From NCBI RefSeq assembly GCF_021502585.1, contig NZ_JAKFGM010000001.1:496001-560000 (forward strand): a DNA stretch of 64,000 nt, in the 5' to 3' direction. Each line of letters starts with the position of its first letter. Position 1 is the stretch's first letter. The notes under the pieces were generated by a model. It was not told the origin of the DNA. It ran no database searches and saw nothing but the letters and a program-made list of their open reading frames with translations. The DNA comes from Sphingomonas cremea. GTDB lineage: Bacteria > Pseudomonadota > Alphaproteobacteria > Sphingomonadales > Sphingomonadaceae. The translations under genes and the position numbers were made by a program. Positions 43,179-55,814 of this stretch are shown here, one piece after another.

Positions 43179-44146
43179 TGGCCGGCCTTGGGTACGCTCG
43201 CCTTGATGGCCGGCGTGCCGCCCACTTCCTTGCCCAGCACTTCCTTGGCGAGTTCGCCGATCCCGCCGAGCGTTCCCATCAATTGGGTGGCCTCGACAGG
43301 GAACAGGATGGTCTTGGCATTGGGCGAAGTGGCGAACATCCCGATCGCCTCGACATATTTTTGAGCGATGAAATAGTTGATCGCCTGGGCGCTGCCGCTT
43401 TCGATCGCGTCGCTGACCGCCTTCGTTGCCGAAGCTTCGGCCTGGGCGGAACGTTCGCGGGCCTCGGCTTCGCGGAAGGCGGCTTCCTTCAGGCCCTCCG
43501 CCTGGAGGATCTTGGCCTGCTTCTCGCCCTCGGCACGGAGAATCTCGGAGGCGCGCATGCCTTCCGATTCCAGGATGGCGGCGCGCTTTTCACGCTCGGC
43601 CTTCATCTGGCGGGTCATGGCGTTGACGATGTCGGCGGGCGGGCGGATGTCCTTCAGCTCGACCCGGGTAATCTTGACCCCCCATGCCTCCGTCGCCTGA
43701 TCAACCACCACGAGGAGGCGCGCGTTGATCTCGTCACGTTTCGACAAGGTCTCGTCGAGATCCATCGAGCCCATCACGGTGCGCAAATTGGTCGTCGAAA
43801 GCGCCATGATCGCGGTGTAGAGATCGCTGACTTCATAGGCCGCCTTGGCCGCATCGAGCACCTGGAAGAAAACCACCCCGTCGACCGCCACCATGGCGTT
43901 GTCCTTGGTGATGATCTCCTGCCCCGGGATGTCGACCACTTGCTCCATTACGTTGATCTTGTGGCCGACGCGATAGACGAACGGAGTCACCAGGTTCAGG
44001 CCCGGTTCCGCGACCCGGACGAACCGGCCGAAACGCTCGATCGTGTAACGGTAACCCTGGCTGACGATCTTGACGCTCATCATGATGACGATCAGCACCA
44101 GTACGGCCAATGCGATCAGGAAAATCTGCAGCATGTTTATCCCCAA
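43175..44146 (-). CDS. SPFH/stomatin-like membrane protein (QmcA type)
   Basis: 323 aa. One N-terminal membrane helix (IFLIALAVLVLIVIMMSVKI), SPFH domain (ERFGRFVRVAEPGLNLVTPF, GVKITRVELKDIRPP) and a coiled-coil tail rich in Ala/Glu (KQAKILQAEGLKEAAFREAE). Forms oligomeric membrane platforms that influence protease activity. In an operon with NfeD. Confidence 0.93.
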   Translation of the reverse strand: MGINMLQIFLIALAVLVLIVIMMSVKIVSQGYRYTIERFGRFVRVAEPGLNLVTPFVYRVGHKINVMEQVVDIPGQEIITKDNAMVAVDGVVFFQVLDAAKAAYEVSDLYTAIMALSTTNLRTVMGSMDLDETLSKRDEINARLLVVVDQATEAWGVKITRVELKDIRPPADIVNAMTRQMKAEREKRAAILESEGMRASEILRAEGEKQAKILQAEGLKEAAFREAEARERSAQAEASATKAVSDAIESGSAQAINYFIAQKYVEAIGMFATSPNAKTILFPVEATQLMGTLGGIGELAKEVLGKEVGGTPAIKASVPKAGQ

Positions 44147-44197
44147 AAAAGCCCCTCATGATGGAACGGCTTTTCAGCTTCGTGAAGGAAAATCGGC

Positions 44198-44997
44198 ATG
44201 ACGCCGGACCTGTTCGACAAAAGGGCGCTGCTATTCCTTCCCGCCAGCAATCCGCGCGCCATTGCAAAGGCGCGGGAAAGCGACGCCGACCTCGTCATCA
44301 TCGACCTGGAAGATGCGGTAAAGCCCGAGGACAAGGTCGCCGCGCGCAAAGCCGCAGTAGCTGCGGTCGCGGAAGACTGGCCGATGCCGGTCGCCATCCG
44401 GATCAACAGCCCACATTCCCACTGGCATGGCGAAGACGTCGTTGCGGTCATGCATTCGAAGGCGCAACTGGTCGTCGTTCCACGGGTCGAAAAGAAGGAA
44501 GAGCTGGGCTTCGTCCGCAATCAGACGGGGCGGCCGGTCCTGGCGATGATCGAAACGGCGAAGGGCGTGGTGGCCGCTCATGTCATTGCGCATGAGGCCT
44601 CGGCGCTGATTGCAGGAACCAACGATCTTGCTGCCGACCTGCGGCTGCCGCCGGGGGCACGCCGGGCGTCGCTGCAGATGGCGCTCCAATCGATCGTGCT
44701 TGCTGCCCGGGCTCAAGGCGTTGCGGTATTCGACGGCGTGTATAACCGCCTGGACGACGAGCAGGGCTTCCTGGCGGAAGCCATGGAAAGCCGGATGCTC
44801 GGTTTCGACGGAAAATCGCTGATTCATCCCAACCAGATTGCGCCATGCCACGCTGCATTTGCGCCGACGCATGCGGAAATCGAGCGGGCCGAAAGGCTGA
44901 TAGCGGCCGCCACCGGCGGTGCCGAGCGGTTCGAAGGGGAGATGGTCGAGCAGATGCATGTCGACGCTGCGAGGCGCCTGCTGACGCGAGCGAAGAG

Positions 44998-45001
<4 letters not shown>
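44198..45001 (+). CDS. HpcH/HpaI (citrate lyase beta-like) CoA ester lyase
   Basis: 267-aa TIM barrel. KRALLFLPASNPRAIAKA binds the substrate, IIDLEDAV supplies an acidic residue, and MIETAKGV and AGTNDLAADL match the CitE/Mcl family. No citrate-lyase alpha or gamma genes are near, so it is a stand-alone member, probably cleaving a malyl-, citramalyl- or similar CoA ester. Confidence 0.88.
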
Positions 45002-47015
<2,014 letters not shown>

Positions 47016-47018
47016 GCC

Positions 47019-48197
47019 ATGACTCCATCGGCGCGCGTCCAGGCAGCGATCGAGATCCTCGACGAGGTCATTGCTTCCGCCCGTGACGATGGCCCACCGG
47101 CGGACGCGATCGTCCAGCGATACTTCAAGGCGAGGCGTTATGCCGGGTCCAAGGACCGGCGCGCCGTTCGAGAGCTGGTCTATCGCGCCATTCGGCGGAG
47201 CGGGGACATGCCCGAAACCGGCCGGGCCGCTATGCTGGGCGTTGCGGAAGAAGACGAGGAAATTGCCGGACTGTTCGATGGTTCGGTCCATGGACCGGCA
47301 GCGCTTCGCCCGGGCGAGACCGGGACGCCCGCCGCGCTATTGCCGAGTTGGATCGCCCCACAGCTTTCGACACTGGTAACCGAGGACGAATGGCCAGCAC
47401 TTCTTGAGCGCGCTCCGCTGGATCTCAGGATCAATATCGCACGAAGATCGCGCGAAGCGATGGTCGCCGAGTTCGAAGGAGCTGGGCCAACATGGCTAAG
47501 CCCATGGGGGCTGCGCCTACCGGCGGATTCCCGAGTGGATAATCATCCTGCATTCGCCCAAGGGCTCGTCGAAGTGCAGGACGAGGGCAGTCAGCTGATC
47601 GCCCTTGCCTGCAAGCCGGAACGCGGCGCTCAAATCCTCGATCTTTGCGCAGGTGCTGGTGGCAAGGCCCTTGCGCTCGCCGCGGCAGTTCCCAAGGCAG
47701 CGATCATCGCCAGCGACACCAACCGTGCGCGATTGGCCCAGCTTGGTCCTCGTGCCGAGCGGGCGGGTGCGACGATCGCGGTGCGGTTACTTGACGGCGG
47801 TCGCGAATCCGTACAGCTGGCCGAGCTGGATGGTCAGTGCGACGTCGTTTTGGTCGACGCGCCGTGTAGCGGCTCGGGAACGTGGCGACGCAATCCCGAG
47901 GGACGCTGGCGATTGACGCCGGGCCGGCTCGACCGCGTGGTGAAGCTGCAGGCCCGATTGCTCGATATCGCAGCGCCGCTCGTGAAGCCCGGCGGAGCGC
48001 TGGTTTACGCCACCTGCTCCTTGATTGCGGCCGAAGGCGCTGAGCAAGCGAGGAACTTCTTAGGACGCCATTCATCTTGGATCGTGCAGGATGTGCCATT
48101 CGCTGGCGGGCGTGCCGATGGGCCGGGACGGCTCCTGACCCCCAAGCACGACGCCACGGACGGCTTTTTCGTCGCGCGTTTTGTTCGGCCATGCTAG
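47019..48197 (+). CDS. RsmB-like rRNA cytosine-C5 methyltransferase
   Basis: 392 aa. N-terminal NusB-like RNA-binding part, then a SAM methyltransferase domain with LDLCAGAGGKALALA, motif IV Cys283 in VDAPCSGSGTWRRNP and motif VI Cys333 in YATCSL, the two-Cys arrangement of m5C enzymes. Likely methylates 16S rRNA. Three bases downstream of guaB, so probably co-transcribed. Confidence 0.92.
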   Translation: MTPSARVQAAIEILDEVIASARDDGPPADAIVQRYFKARRYAGSKDRRAVRELVYRAIRRSGDMPETGRAAMLGVAEEDEEIAGLFDGSVHGPAALRPGETGTPAALLPSWIAPQLSTLVTEDEWPALLERAPLDLRINIARRSREAMVAEFEGAGPTWLSPWGLRLPADSRVDNHPAFAQGLVEVQDEGSQLIALACKPERGAQILDLCAGAGGKALALAAAVPKAAIIASDTNRARLAQLGPRAERAGATIAVRLLDGGRESVQLAELDGQCDVVLVDAPCSGSGTWRRNPEGRWRLTPGRLDRVVKLQARLLDIAAPLVKPGGALVYATCSLIAAEGAEQARNFLGRHSSWIVQDVPFAGGRADGPGRLLTPKHDATDGFFVARFVRPC

Positions 48198-48223
48198 GGC
48201 TGCGCGATTGGTTGGAGATGATA

Positions 48224-48721
48224 ATGCGCCTTACACCGCTTGTACTTTGCCTTGGTCTTGCCGCCTCGACCATGTCGGTCGCGGTGGTCGGACAGCGGCC
48301 CGACGACCAGATCGCGCCCAAGTCGGTGGAGCTTATGAAGCGGGGCGAGACATTGCTGGCCCAAGGCAAATATGTCGAAGCCGATGACGCACTGGAAACG
48401 GCGCTTGCGGTGGATCCGAAGAACCGTGCCGCCTTTACCGTGATGGCTCGGGTGGCGATCAAGGAAAAGCTGTTCGGCCAGGCCATCCGCCTGACCAACA
48501 AGGCGCTGGCGCTGGAACCGACCGACCGCGACGCGCTTGCCGTTCAAGGTGAGGCGATGGTTGAGCTGGGGGCGCTACCTCGGGCCAAGGAAAACCTCGC
48601 CAAGCTGCAACAGCTATGCGGGAACGCCGGATGCCCGCAGGTGGCAGTGCTTTCGACCGCGATTGCGCGTGGTCCCGCACTTGCGGCGGTCAAGGCCCCT
48701 GAAATTCCGAAGAAAAACTAG
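48224..48721 (+). CDS. Exported TPR-repeat protein
   Basis: 165 aa. A signal peptide ([20 protein letters not shown]) followed by about two and a half TPR-like helical repeats ([60 protein letters not shown]). ATG 48224 was chosen over 48218 because GGAG then has proper spacing. Its end overlaps rsmA by 4 bp on the other strand. Partner unknown. Confidence 0.78.
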   Translation: MRLTPLVLCLGLAASTMSVAVVGQRPDDQIAPKSVELMKRGETLLAQGKYVEADDALETALAVDPKNRAAFTVMARVAIKEKLFGQAIRLTNKALALEPTDRDALAVQGEAMVELGALPRAKENLAKLQQLCGNAGCPQVAVLSTAIARGPALAAVKAPEIPKKN

Positions 48722-49527
48722 GACAGTCGTCGCGCCAAGGCGACATATTCCTCGACGCTGACCGTTTCGGCTCGGCGCTCCGAATCTATGCCGAGTTCGG
48801 CCAGGGCATCGAGAGCGCCCGGCATTCCTTTCACGCTCGATCGAAGCATTTTTCGTCGCTGGCCGAATGCAGCAGCGGTCAGCTTTTCCAGTACCAGCGG
48901 GTCGACGCCGGGTGGTTCCCCTGCGGGTACGATGTGCACCACAGCCGAGGCAATCTTGGGTGGCGGGACAAAGGACGACCGGTGGACGGCCATTGCGATG
49001 CGCGGGGTCGAACGCCACTGGGCCGCCACCGACAGTCGCCCGTAATGCTCACTTCCCGGCCTGGCTACGATCCGTTCGGCAACCTCACGCTGGAACATCA
49101 GCGTGAGTGACGACCACCATGGCGGCCAGGGGCCTTCGAGCCAGCGCAGCAGCAGGGCGGTGCCGACATTGTAGGGAAGGTTGGCGACGATGTGCGCGCC
49201 GTCTCCGGCTTCGCGACGCTCGTCGATCTCAAGCGCGTCACCGGAAATGACGCGCAGGCAGTCGGGAAATTCATTTTCGAGTTCGGCGAGGGCGGGGAGG
49301 CATCGCCGATCGCGCTCGACCGCAACGACCTTTGCCCCGGTGTCGAGTAGCGCACGGGTCAATCCCCCGGGGCCCGGCCCGACTTCATAGACCGTCGCGC
49401 CGTTCAGCGATCCCGGGATGGCAGCAATGCGAGCCAGCAATTGGCGATCGAGGATGAAATTCTGTCCGAGGGACTTGGTCGCCTGCAGGCCGTGCCGGGC
49501 AATGACGTCGCGTAGCGGCTCCGGCAC
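48718..49527 (-). CDS. rsmA: 16S rRNA dimethyladenosine transferase
   Basis: 269 aa. Motifs: [26 protein letters not shown] (SAM), [13 protein letters not shown] (motif IV). Dimethylates A1518 and A1519 of 16S rRNA. Last gene of lptD-surA-pdxA-rsmA; 5 bp from pdxA. Confidence 0.97.
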   Translation of the reverse strand: MPEPLRDVIARHGLQATKSLGQNFILDRQLLARIAAIPGSLNGATVYEVGPGPGGLTRALLDTGAKVVAVERDRRCLPALAELENEFPDCLRVISGDALEIDERREAGDGAHIVANLPYNVGTALLLRWLEGPWPPWWSSLTLMFQREVAERIVARPGSEHYGRLSVAAQWRSTPRIAMAVHRSSFVPPPKIASAVVHIVPAGEPPGVDPLVLEKLTAAAFGQRRKMLRSSVKGMPGALDALAELGIDSERRAETVSVEEYVALARRLS

Positions 49528-49532
49528 GAAAG

Positions 49533-50537
49533 CTAGGCCGCAACGGCTGCGCGGTGGACCACGCTTTGTGCGGCAACGCGGATGGCCGCGGCCATCGCCC
49601 GGGGATCGGCCCGGTCCTGACCGGCGATATCGAATGCCGTGCCGTGATCGGGCGCCGTGCGGATGATCGGCAGGCCGAGGGTGATGTTGACGCCGTCTTC
49701 GAAATGCAGCGCCTTCAGCGGGATCAAGGCCTGATCATGATACATGCACAGCGCGCAATCATAGTTTGCGCGCGCCGCGGCATGGAACATGGTGTCGGCG
49801 GGATGCGGTCCCGTCACCCGCCATCCTTCGGCGCGCAACGCCTCGATAGCGGGTATGATGAGGTCGATTTCCTCCCGCCCCAGCGTTCCCCCCTCTCCGG
49901 CATGCGGATTGATGCCGGCAACCGCCAGCTTCGGGTCGGAAATGCCGAAGTTGCGCTGGAGACCGCGCAATGCAGCCCGACCCCGGGCTTCGATCAGGCT
50001 TGGCGTCAGCGTTTCGACAACCGCGCCGAGCGGGATGTGGGTAGTCACCGGCACCGTGCGCAGGGTCGGCCCGGCAAGCATCATCGCAACATTGGCGGGC
50101 GACACGCCGCAGCGTTCGGCGACGAATTCGGTTTGGCCCGGGTGGCTGAATCCGATGCCGTAAAGCTGTTGCTTGGAAACCGGGCCCGTCACCACCGCAG
50201 CGGCCGATCCCGATCGGGCCAATCCGACTGCAAGCTCCAGCGCATCGAGCGAACAATGAGCCCCGGCAACGCTCGGGTGCCCAGGCAGGTCGGCTTCGAC
50301 CGAGGCGATGGGAAGAATGGGCAGGCCGACATCGAATGCGCTGTCGGCTTCGCGCGGATCGTCGATCGTTGCGATGGGGCCGTCCCAGACAGCCGCCAGG
50401 CTGCGCGGATCGCCGATGGCGACGAAAGGAGGCAGGTCGAAGCGCGCGCGGTGGTCCCAGCACTTGCCGACGACCTCTGGGCCGACTCCCGCGGGATCGC
50501 CAAGCGAAACCGCCAGGGGTCGATAGATAGTTGCCAT
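49533..50537 (-). CDS. pdxA: 4-hydroxythreonine-4-phosphate dehydrogenase
   Basis: 334 aa. Metal-binding His residues lie in [15 protein letters not shown] and [12 protein letters not shown]; ILTxxPxTVSKQ-type wording appears as [13 protein letters not shown]. It catalyses a step of the DXP-dependent vitamin B6 pathway. In the operon between surA and rsmA. Confidence 0.97.
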   Translation of the reverse strand: MATIYRPLAVSLGDPAGVGPEVVGKCWDHRARFDLPPFVAIGDPRSLAAVWDGPIATIDDPREADSAFDVGLPILPIASVEADLPGHPSVAGAHCSLDALELAVGLARSGSAAAVVTGPVSKQQLYGIGFSHPGQTEFVAERCGVSPANVAMMLAGPTLRTVPVTTHIPLGAVVETLTPSLIEARGRAALRGLQRNFGISDPKLAVAGINPHAGEGGTLGREEIDLIIPAIEALRAEGWRVTGPHPADTMFHAAARANYDCALCMYHDQALIPLKALHFEDGVNITLGLPIIRTAPDHGTAFDIAGQDRADPRAMAAAIRVAAQSVVHRAAVAA

Positions 50538-50548
50538 AGGCCCCCGCC

Positions 50549-51922
50549 TTAGCGGTAGTCGATCACCGCGTCACGTCGCAGGTCGCGCAGATATCGGCGC
50601 GAGCGAGTGTTGATGCGTTCCTCGTTGAGCTGGGCATAGACTTGATCGAAACTTGGCACGCTGGGATCAACCTCATCACGACCGCACAAAACGAGGATTC
50701 GGACACCGTCTTCGATCGATCCGAATGGACGCGTGGCCTGGCCGACCTGCATTTGCAGAATCATGTCCTGCAGCGCCGGTGGAAGGTCGCGAACCTTGAC
50801 CTGGTCGGATTCGACCACTTCGCCGTTCATTTCTGCAGCAAGCTTGTCCGCGCCACCGCAGCCCCCGATATTCAGGGCGCCCTGGGAGAAGCGAGCGATT
50901 TGAGGCTCAGCGGCCTGGCGGGTCGTTCCCTTGGGGAAAAGCACCGTTACCTGCTTCAGGCTGAGGACCGCGTTGCGCGGATCCGCCGTAAGGACCTTGC
51001 GGGTATCCTGAACGGCGACGATCGAATAGCCGCCGGGGACCTTGATGGGTTGCGAAATCATGCCCGGGCGCATCTGCTCAACTACGCTGGCCAGCTCCGC
51101 CGGGAGCAGTTCGGGCCGCATCCAGCCGAGGTCGCCGCCAACCGCCTGTGACGAGGACTGCGAATATTGGCGTGCATAGCCCACGAACGAGCCGCCCTGC
51201 TGCAGCGCGCTATAGATCTGCTGGGCCTGAGCCTGCGCCTCCGCGTCGTTGGCGCTGTTGGCCGCGATGAAAATCTCGCCAACCCGGAATTCTTCGGCGC
51301 CCTTTGAAGCGTTCAACTTGTCGATGACCGCCTGGACTTCCTCGTCGCCGACACTGATGCCGCTTTCGATCTTCTTCGACTGAAGTCGACGCCAGGCGAT
51401 TTCACCCATGATCTGTCGGCGGATCGAGCGAATCGACGAGCCGCGAGCCTTCAAATATTCGGCCATCTGTTCCGGGGTCTGCTTTACGTTCCCGGCGACG
51501 CGTTCGACCGTCTTGTCGACATCCGCATCGCTAATCACAATTTCTTCGGCCTTCGCCGCCTGAATCTGGAGCGTTTCGTCGATCAGGTTACTGAGGACCT
51601 GTTGGCGCAGCCGATCGACCTGGTCAGCGGGAATGGGCGAATTGTTGGCGATGGCGAGAAGGGCCAGGCGCTGATCGATGTCGGTCTGGGTGATGACTTC
51701 GCCGTTGACGATGGCTGTCGCCTTGATCACCGACGGTAGCGGCGATCCGAACACCTGAGGATTATCCGGCAGGTTGAGCGTGCTGACGGAGCTGGGAGAA
51801 TCCTGCTGTGCGAGTCCGGCCGTCGCGATGGCGAGGCCGAGAGCGAGCGGGAAAGCCCGCGTCAATCGCGCAGTATGCTTGATCTGATTCACTACCACCC
51901 TCAAAATTCCCTTTGTCGCCAA
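50549..51922 (-). CDS. surA: SurA-type periplasmic peptidylprolyl isomerase chaperone
   Basis: 457 aa. A signal peptide follows a basic start (LTRAFPLALGLAIATAGLAQ). The SurA_N chaperone region (IVNGEVITQTDIDQRLALLA) precedes a parvulin domain (FVGYARQYSQSSSQAVGGDL, GWMRPELLP). Escorts outer-membrane proteins, including LptD, whose gene lies directly upstream. The exact start codon is uncertain by up to ~11 residues. Confidence 0.93.
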   Translation of the reverse strand: MATKGILRVVVNQIKHTARLTRAFPLALGLAIATAGLAQQDSPSSVSTLNLPDNPQVFGSPLPSVIKATAIVNGEVITQTDIDQRLALLAIANNSPIPADQVDRLRQQVLSNLIDETLQIQAAKAEEIVISDADVDKTVERVAGNVKQTPEQMAEYLKARGSSIRSIRRQIMGEIAWRRLQSKKIESGISVGDEEVQAVIDKLNASKGAEEFRVGEIFIAANSANDAEAQAQAQQIYSALQQGGSFVGYARQYSQSSSQAVGGDLGWMRPELLPAELASVVEQMRPGMISQPIKVPGGYSIVAVQDTRKVLTADPRNAVLSLKQVTVLFPKGTTRQAAEPQIARFSQGALNIGGCGGADKLAAEMNGEVVESDQVKVRDLPPALQDMILQMQVGQATRPFGSIEDGVRILVLCGRDEVDPSVPSFDQVYAQLNEERINTRSRRYLRDLRRDAVIDYR

Positions 51923-51965
51923 CGCTGTAAGGAGTCGCCTTTACGCAGGCGGGCTGAACCGCAGC

Positions 51966-54287
51966 TTAGCGGCCTATGCCTTTCAGCGCGAAATTAATAG
52001 AAAATGTGCTGCCTGCCTTAAACTGTCCGACGCGTTCATAGTCGCGCTTCCACGCCACGCCAAGTTCAAGGCATTCGTCCTCATATATGATCCCTAGACG
52101 GTGCCGCACCTGCTGAAAACCGTCGGCCAAATTCAACGGGTCTTCGGCCTGCCCGGTCAGGTCAAACACGGTCGATCCGAACACGGACAAATAGCGCATG
52201 ACTTGCCAGCGGCCGGCCAGGCGAACCTCTTCCTTGTCCCGCAAATCTTCCACGGTCGGGGAAATATCGCGGTTGAGCCTTAGGTAGGCGGCCTGCACAT
52301 AAGTGAGATCGGTGCCGACGGTGAGGTCGACCTCGCTGCGGCGAAGCGCCAGATTGTCCTTGTCGAGGCGGAATCGGTGAGTGATGTCGACAAGGCTGCC
52401 AAAGCGAACGCGGGTCCGTCCGACGATGTCCGAGAATCGATCGGTGAGCCCGGTTCCATCGGGGAAGAGGCTGGGCTCCCGGGTGAGGCGGTAGCTTTGG
52501 CCAATGTCCGCCTGGAGGGACCATTTGGGGCGGTCGAATGCCCAACTCACTCCATAGGTTATCCTCGACCCGTCTTCCCACCGGTCATAACCCGCGAACC
52601 GGCTAAGCGCGAACAGGTTGGTGTCCTCAAGGTCGATCGAGCGCGAATCCTCGTTGGGGATATCCATGTTGTCGGTCTGCGGCGTCACGACGAGCTGGAT
52701 CCTGGGTGTCACCCGATGAGTGCCGCCCCAAAGCGGACCGACCAGTGGCCAGCGCAAATCAGCGGCAAGCGCTCCAATGCCGCGGAACTGCCAGCCATCG
52801 CGTCCCCGATAGATGTCGACCGGCGTCTTCAGGGATTCGTCGGTGTGATAGGCGTCCGCGCGAGCCAGGGCGGTGAAGGTAATTTCCTGGCCCATTGGCG
52901 TCAGGCGGCGGAGGTCCCACCGGGCACTGGCGAACGCGCGCTGGGTGTCCTGGCCATCCAGCCGGAGAATTGCCAGGCTGTTGGCCTGCACCTCCACCTG
53001 TCCGCCAAGAACGTCCTCGAACCTGAAGCGGGCATCGATGGCTGGAAGCGCGAACGGGATCCGATCCTGCTTGTCGGTGCTGCGCAGGCCCTGGAACGCC
53101 CAGCCTTCGATAGAGACATAGCTGTCGAGGGATATCCGTTCCGCGTTGATAAAGCTCCGCAACCGGTCATCGCGGGTGATGTCATATTGTCGGGTGATGG
53201 TCTTGTCTGTCGCGGCGCGAAGCGAACTGCTTACGGTCCAATATGGATCGAGCTGAAAGCGGCCGTTGGCTTCGAAATAGCCGCGAATGCCCTTGCGGCT
53301 CTCCGGATTGATGTCAACGGCATCTGAATCCGGGACCCGTCCGTAAGTGACAAAGCCACCTACCTGGTAGGCGCCGATCGAGGTGAGATGACGCCAGCGA
53401 GCTTCCAGCGCGGGGGCTGCACCGGTGTACAAATGTGGAGTGACGGTCAGGTCGCGATTGCGGTCGAAGCGCCAATAATAGGGAAGGTTGAATTCCAGCC
53501 CATTGTTGCTGTTGATCCGGATTCCGGGGACCAGCACTCCGTCATATCCGCCTGTCTGCGTGCCACCGCCAATTGCGAAGATGGGCAGCAGCGGCAGCGT
53601 CACTCCGAGTATCGTCAGCCGGCCGCCGACAAAGTGGATCCGGCCGGTGGTACGATCCTGAACGATTCGGGCGGCTGAGATTTTCCAGCTTGGGTTCTTG
53701 GGGCAGCCGCTGTCGGTCGTTACCGGACAGGGAGTATAGACCGAATTGACCAGCTCGGTCTGGGTTTCGCTGCGAGTTCCCCGAACTGCTGCAATCCGCC
53801 CGCCGCTTTCCAGCACCAGCAGCAAGTTTTCAACGGTTCCGTCACGCAATGTGTCGGTCAGATCGATATGGTCGCCGATCAGCTTATCGCCTTCGGGATT
53901 GACGACGACGATATTTCCTTCGGCGATGACGCGCCCGGTCTTTCGGTCCCAAGTAACCCGATCGGCGGCGAGATAATTGCCGTCGCGCTCCATTCGAACT
54001 TGGCCTTGAGCACTGACGACATCAGCGTTGGTGTCGTAGGTGACCTCGTCAGCGCTGAACTCGATCTGGGATTCGACTTCCGATTGGGTTGAAACCGGGG
54101 CTTGCTGGGCCCACGCCGCGCTCGGCAGTGCCAGGAACAGTGGCAGGGCGGTCAAACACAGGCCAATCGATCGCACTGCAACAAGTCCCGCCCGCTCCAA
54201 ACTGATGGAAACCAGCCTATTGCACCTTGTGCCAAAGGCGGCAATCCGCCTTCGGCCTAAGCGCCCCTTTGCCATGGCGCGGCGCAC
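51966..54287 (-). CDS. lptD: LPS-assembly outer-membrane protein LptD
   Basis: 773 aa. Signal peptide ending PSAAWAQQ, an OstA-type periplasmic domain (IEFSADEVTYDTNADVVSAQ, then AEGNIVVVNPEGDKLIGD), and a long C-terminal beta-barrel. Cysteines that form the usual inter-domain disulfides are few (YTPCPVTTDSGCP). It inserts LPS into the outer leaflet. First gene of the operon. ATG choice between 54287 and 54275 is uncertain. Confidence 0.95.
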   Translation of the reverse strand: MRRAMAKGRLGRRRIAAFGTRCNRLVSISLERAGLVAVRSIGLCLTALPLFLALPSAAWAQQAPVSTQSEVESQIEFSADEVTYDTNADVVSAQGQVRMERDGNYLAADRVTWDRKTGRVIAEGNIVVVNPEGDKLIGDHIDLTDTLRDGTVENLLLVLESGGRIAAVRGTRSETQTELVNSVYTPCPVTTDSGCPKNPSWKISAARIVQDRTTGRIHFVGGRLTILGVTLPLLPIFAIGGGTQTGGYDGVLVPGIRINSNNGLEFNLPYYWRFDRNRDLTVTPHLYTGAAPALEARWRHLTSIGAYQVGGFVTYGRVPDSDAVDINPESRKGIRGYFEANGRFQLDPYWTVSSSLRAATDKTITRQYDITRDDRLRSFINAERISLDSYVSIEGWAFQGLRSTDKQDRIPFALPAIDARFRFEDVLGGQVEVQANSLAILRLDGQDTQRAFASARWDLRRLTPMGQEITFTALARADAYHTDESLKTPVDIYRGRDGWQFRGIGALAADLRWPLVGPLWGGTHRVTPRIQLVVTPQTDNMDIPNEDSRSIDLEDTNLFALSRFAGYDRWEDGSRITYGVSWAFDRPKWSLQADIGQSYRLTREPSLFPDGTGLTDRFSDIVGRTRVRFGSLVDITHRFRLDKDNLALRRSEVDLTVGTDLTYVQAAYLRLNRDISPTVEDLRDKEEVRLAGRWQVMRYLSVFGSTVFDLTGQAEDPLNLADGFQQVRHRLGIIYEDECLELGVAWKRDYERVGQFKAGSTFSINFALKGIGR

Positions 54288-54333
54288 AGCCTAAGGAGCG
54301 CGCTACTTCGCCCGATTGCACTTGAGGAAATCC

Positions 54334-55800
54334 ATGCAGATCCGTTTTGCCGATGCCCGCCCGACCGGTGATTTCGCCCTGGTACTCCCTTCCGCAGGAT
54401 CCGTTCGGCCTGGGCTCGATAGCCTTGGTACGGCCAAGGCTGCGGTTGAAGCAGCGATCAAGCGCAACCGGTTCGATGGCGATTCAGGTTCGGTCGTGGA
54501 AGCTTTCCTGGATGAAGGCGGACGGCGGCTGCTGGTGATTGGCACCGGCTCCGACGCGAAACCGGCTGATGCGGCGGAAAAGTTGGGCGGGACGGCGGTC
54601 GCACGGCTTCTGATTTCTGGCGAAACCGATGCGGTGATCGATCTAAGCGGCCTCGGCTATGATGCCGACGCGGCGGCCAAAGTCGCGTTGGCCGCGGCCC
54701 TGCGCAGCTGGCGTTACGACCATTATCGCACGCGGCTTAAGGACAAGCAGAAGCCCACTTTGATCAGCGTGACAATCGTCGGTGGGGGCGCCGAGGCGGA
54801 ACAGCGCTACGCCAGTCGCTATGCGGGGTTGGTGGACGGCGTGTCGCTGACGCGCGAACTGGTCACCGAACCGGCAAACATCATCTATCCGGACACGTTC
54901 GTTGATCGGGTCCTTGAAAGCGTGAAAGGTGTCGGCCTCGAGTTTGAGGTCCTGGACCGCGCGGCGATGGCCAAGCTGGGGATGGGCGCTTTGCTCGGAG
55001 TCGCGCAGGGTTCGGTCCGCGAACCCAAGATGCTGATCCTCAAGTGGAATGGCGGCAAGCCGGGCGACACGCCAGTGGTGTTCGTCGGCAAGGGAGTGAC
55101 CTTTGATACCGGCGGCATTTCGATCAAGCCGGCCCAGAACATGGAAGCAATGAAGTGGGACATGGGCGGTGCCGGCGCGGTAGCGGGAGCGATGAAAGCG
55201 CTCGCATCTCGCAAGGCAAAGGCCAATGTCGTCGGTATTTGCGGCCTGGTCGAGAATATGCCGGACGGCAATGCGCAGCGGCCCGGAGACGTCGTCACTA
55301 CGATGTCGGGCCAGACGGTCGAGGTCATTAACACCGACGCGGAAGGCCGCCTGGTGCTGTGCGACGCGATGACCTGGGCGCAAAAGAACATTCGGCCCAA
55401 GGTGATGATCGACCTGGCGACGCTGACCGGGGCAATGGTTATCACGTTCGGCCATGAATATGCCGGCGTCTTTTCGAACGACGAGAAGCTGGCGGGGGAT
55501 CTCATCAAGGCGGCTGGCACGAGCGGCGACAAGCTGTGGCGACAGCCGCTGGCCGAGGCATACGACCGGCTGATCGACTCCCAGATTGCGGACATGAAGA
55601 ATGTCGGCCCGCGCGAAGCAGGGTCGATCACCGCAGCACAATTCCTCAAGCGCTATGTCGACGATGGTGTTGCCTGGGCTCACCTCGACATCGCCGGTGT
55701 GGCCTGGTCGGACAAGGCATCGGCAACCTATGACAAGGGTGCCACAGGCTATGGGGTGCGGCTGCTCGACCAGTATATCGCCGATACCGTCGAAGCCTGA
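54334..55800 (+). CDS. pepA: Leucyl aminopeptidase (M17)
   Basis: 488 aa. Two-metal site in GKGVTFDTGGISIKP and NTDAEGRLVL, with Lys and Arg of the catalytic set present. ATG 54334 follows GAGGAAATCC; a TTG at 54316 is less likely. Cuts N-terminal residues from peptides and in some bacteria binds DNA. Divergent from lptD; holC follows 14 bp later, the common gene order. Confidence 0.96.
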   Translation: MQIRFADARPTGDFALVLPSAGSVRPGLDSLGTAKAAVEAAIKRNRFDGDSGSVVEAFLDEGGRRLLVIGTGSDAKPADAAEKLGGTAVARLLISGETDAVIDLSGLGYDADAAAKVALAAALRSWRYDHYRTRLKDKQKPTLISVTIVGGGAEAEQRYASRYAGLVDGVSLTRELVTEPANIIYPDTFVDRVLESVKGVGLEFEVLDRAAMAKLGMGALLGVAQGSVREPKMLILKWNGGKPGDTPVVFVGKGVTFDTGGISIKPAQNMEAMKWDMGGAGAVAGAMKALASRKAKANVVGICGLVENMPDGNAQRPGDVVTTMSGQTVEVINTDAEGRLVLCDAMTWAQKNIRPKVMIDLATLTGAMVITFGHEYAGVFSNDEKLAGDLIKAAGTSGDKLWRQPLAEAYDRLIDSQIADMKNVGPREAGSITAAQFLKRYVDDGVAWAHLDIAGVAWSDKASATYDKGATGYGVRLLDQYIADTVEA

Positions 55801-55814
55801 CCGAGGGCGCCGGC